A stretch of DNA of 5,082 nt from Alphaproteobacteria bacterium (GTDB taxonomy: Bacteria; Pseudomonadota; Alphaproteobacteria; Rhodobacterales; Rhodobacteraceae), in the NCBI GenBank assembly GCA_030830465.1, contig JAURMY010000094.1, positions 1 through 5,082 of the forward strand. The letters are read 5' to 3'. Below, piece by piece: positions 4,179 through 5,082 of this stretch; within the stretch, counting starts at the first letter, position 1; each line of letters begins with the position of its first letter. The notes under the pieces were generated by a model, which was not told the origin of the DNA, ran no database searches, and saw only the letters and a list, made by a program, of their open reading frames with translations. Both the position numbers and the translations under genes were made by a program.

Positions 4179-5081
4179 GGCCCGTGCCGCAGTCAGCCCC
4201 GCGTCCAGCGCCGACAGGATCACGTTGACATCGGCCTCGGTGATGATCAGGGGCGGGGAAATCAGGATGTTATTGCCCGAAACCCTGATCATCGCCCCGT
4301 TTTCATAAGCCGCTTTCAACACAACCGGTCCGGCCTTCATGTCGGGCGTCTTGCTGGCCCGGTCCGAGACAAGTTCAATCGCCGTCATCAACCCGTGCCC
4401 GCCGCGAATATCGCCGACGATCTCGTGTTTTTTCTGAAGCGCCTGAAAGCCCTTGAACATCTGGTCGCCGCGCGCCGCGGCGTTCGCCTTGACGTTCAGC
4501 CGCCTGGTTTCCGCCAGACAGGCCAAAGCCGCCGCCGCCCCGACCGGATGGCCGGAATAGGTATAGCCATGGCCGATATTGGCATCGCCGGTGGCGTCGT
4601 TTTCAAAAACCTCAACGACTTTTTCGCTCAGCATCGCGGCCCCCAGCGGGAAATAGCCCGATGTGATCGCCTTGGCTGTTGCCATCATGTCGGGCTGTAC
4701 ACCCCAATGCCGCGAACCGGTCCAGTCGCCGGTGCGGCCAAAGGCGGTGATCACCTCATCCGCGATCATCAGGATCCCGTATTTGTCGCAAAGCGCCCGC
4801 ATCTTCGGCATAAAGCTTTCGTGCGGCACAATGATGCCGCCCGCGCCCAGAATCGGTTCCATGATAAAGGCCGCGATGGTGTTGCCGCCCTGAAACTCGA
4901 TCTCATCCGCTGCGGCTGCGACGATCTTGTCGGCCAGTTTGGCCGGATCCGTCTCGCTGAAAGGATTGCGGTAGACATGCGGCGAAGGCAGCATGAAACA
5001 GCCGGGCAGCAAGGGTTCATACATGGTGCGGAACCGGTTGTTGCCGTTGACCGAAGCCGCGCCGAAATGGGTGCCGTGATA
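4176..5081 (-). CDS. Class III (omega) aminotransferase, 5'-truncated by window edge
   Basis: A PLP-dependent enzyme that moves an amino group between an amine or omega-amino acid and a keto acid, typically pyruvate, in the cytosol. The visible 301 residues are open to the right edge; the family is usually about 450-460 long, so roughly 150 N-terminal residues are missing. Seen (numbering from the first visible residue): YHGTHFGAAS (1-10), MEPILGAGG (74-82), IADEVITAFGRTG (106-118) with D108 for the pyridine nitrogen, ATAKAITSGYFPLGA (134-148) with the Schiff-base K137, GYTYSGHPVG (172-181) with T174 near the phosphate, and RGGHGLMTAIEL (226-237). Wording resembles beta-alanine/putrescine/taurine-type pyruvate aminotransferases of roseobacters, but the substrate cannot be told. 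It is an internal methionine at 5024, not the start. It ends 11 bp from the convergent Hint gene stop. Confidence 0.93.
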   Translation of the reverse strand, partial: YHGTHFGAASVNGNNRFRTMYEPLLPGCFMLPSPHVYRNPFSETDPAKLADKIVAAAADEIEFQGGNTIAAFIMEPILGAGGIIVPHESFMPKMRALCDKYGILMIADEVITAFGRTGDWTGSRHWGVQPDMMATAKAITSGYFPLGAAMLSEKVVEVFENDATGDANIGHGYTYSGHPVGAAAALACLAETRRLNVKANAAARGDQMFKGFQALQKKHEIVGDIRGGHGLMTAIELVSDRASKTPDMKAGPVVLKAAYENGAMIRVSGNNILISPPLIITEADVNVILSALDAGLTAARA

Positions 5082-5082
5082 G

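Overview
The window looks like chromosomal DNA from a marine alphaproteobacterium of the Rhodobacterales (Roseobacter group or close relative). This is an inference from four things: GC-rich coding sequence, a stand-alone Hint_2-type protein of the kind common in that order, a MesD-type methionine synthase, and a class III aminotransferase with roseobacter-like wording. No marker gene in the window fixes the genus.

Layout, left to right. (1) 3-455 (+): C-terminal end of a reductive-dehalogenase-like protein carrying two [4Fe-4S] motifs, cut by the left edge. (2) 456-540: convergent gap with a two-tier GC-rich hairpin. (3) 541-2609 (-): a tight three-gene run, transcribed mesD-like methionine synthase, then a DedA/YqaA-type membrane protein (6-nt gap), then dsbB (4-nt ATGA overlap). 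(4) 2610-2748: divergent intergenic region with three perfect 10-bp palindromes. (5) 2749-2833 (+): tRNA-Leu(CAA) with encoded CCA. (6) 2834-3317: about 480 bases without a convincing gene; its right end looks like a structured leader. (7) 3318-3515 (+): a 65-residue two-helix membrane protein, followed by a good intrinsic terminator. (8) 3574-4164 (+): a Hint-domain protein that begins almost directly at its nucleophile Cys and lacks the usual block-B His. (9) 4176-5081 (-): C-terminal two thirds of a class III (omega) aminotransferase, cut by the right edge; it converges on the Hint gene across an 11-bp gap, and both stop codons lie in one hairpin.

The three minus-strand genes are probably co-transcribed, although methionine synthesis, DedA function and disulfide formation do not form an obvious pathway. 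The most unusual part is 3230-4164: a structured leader with two overlapping hairpins, a tiny membrane protein, a terminator, and a minimal Hint protein with an altered active site. No defence, mobile or CRISPR system is visible.
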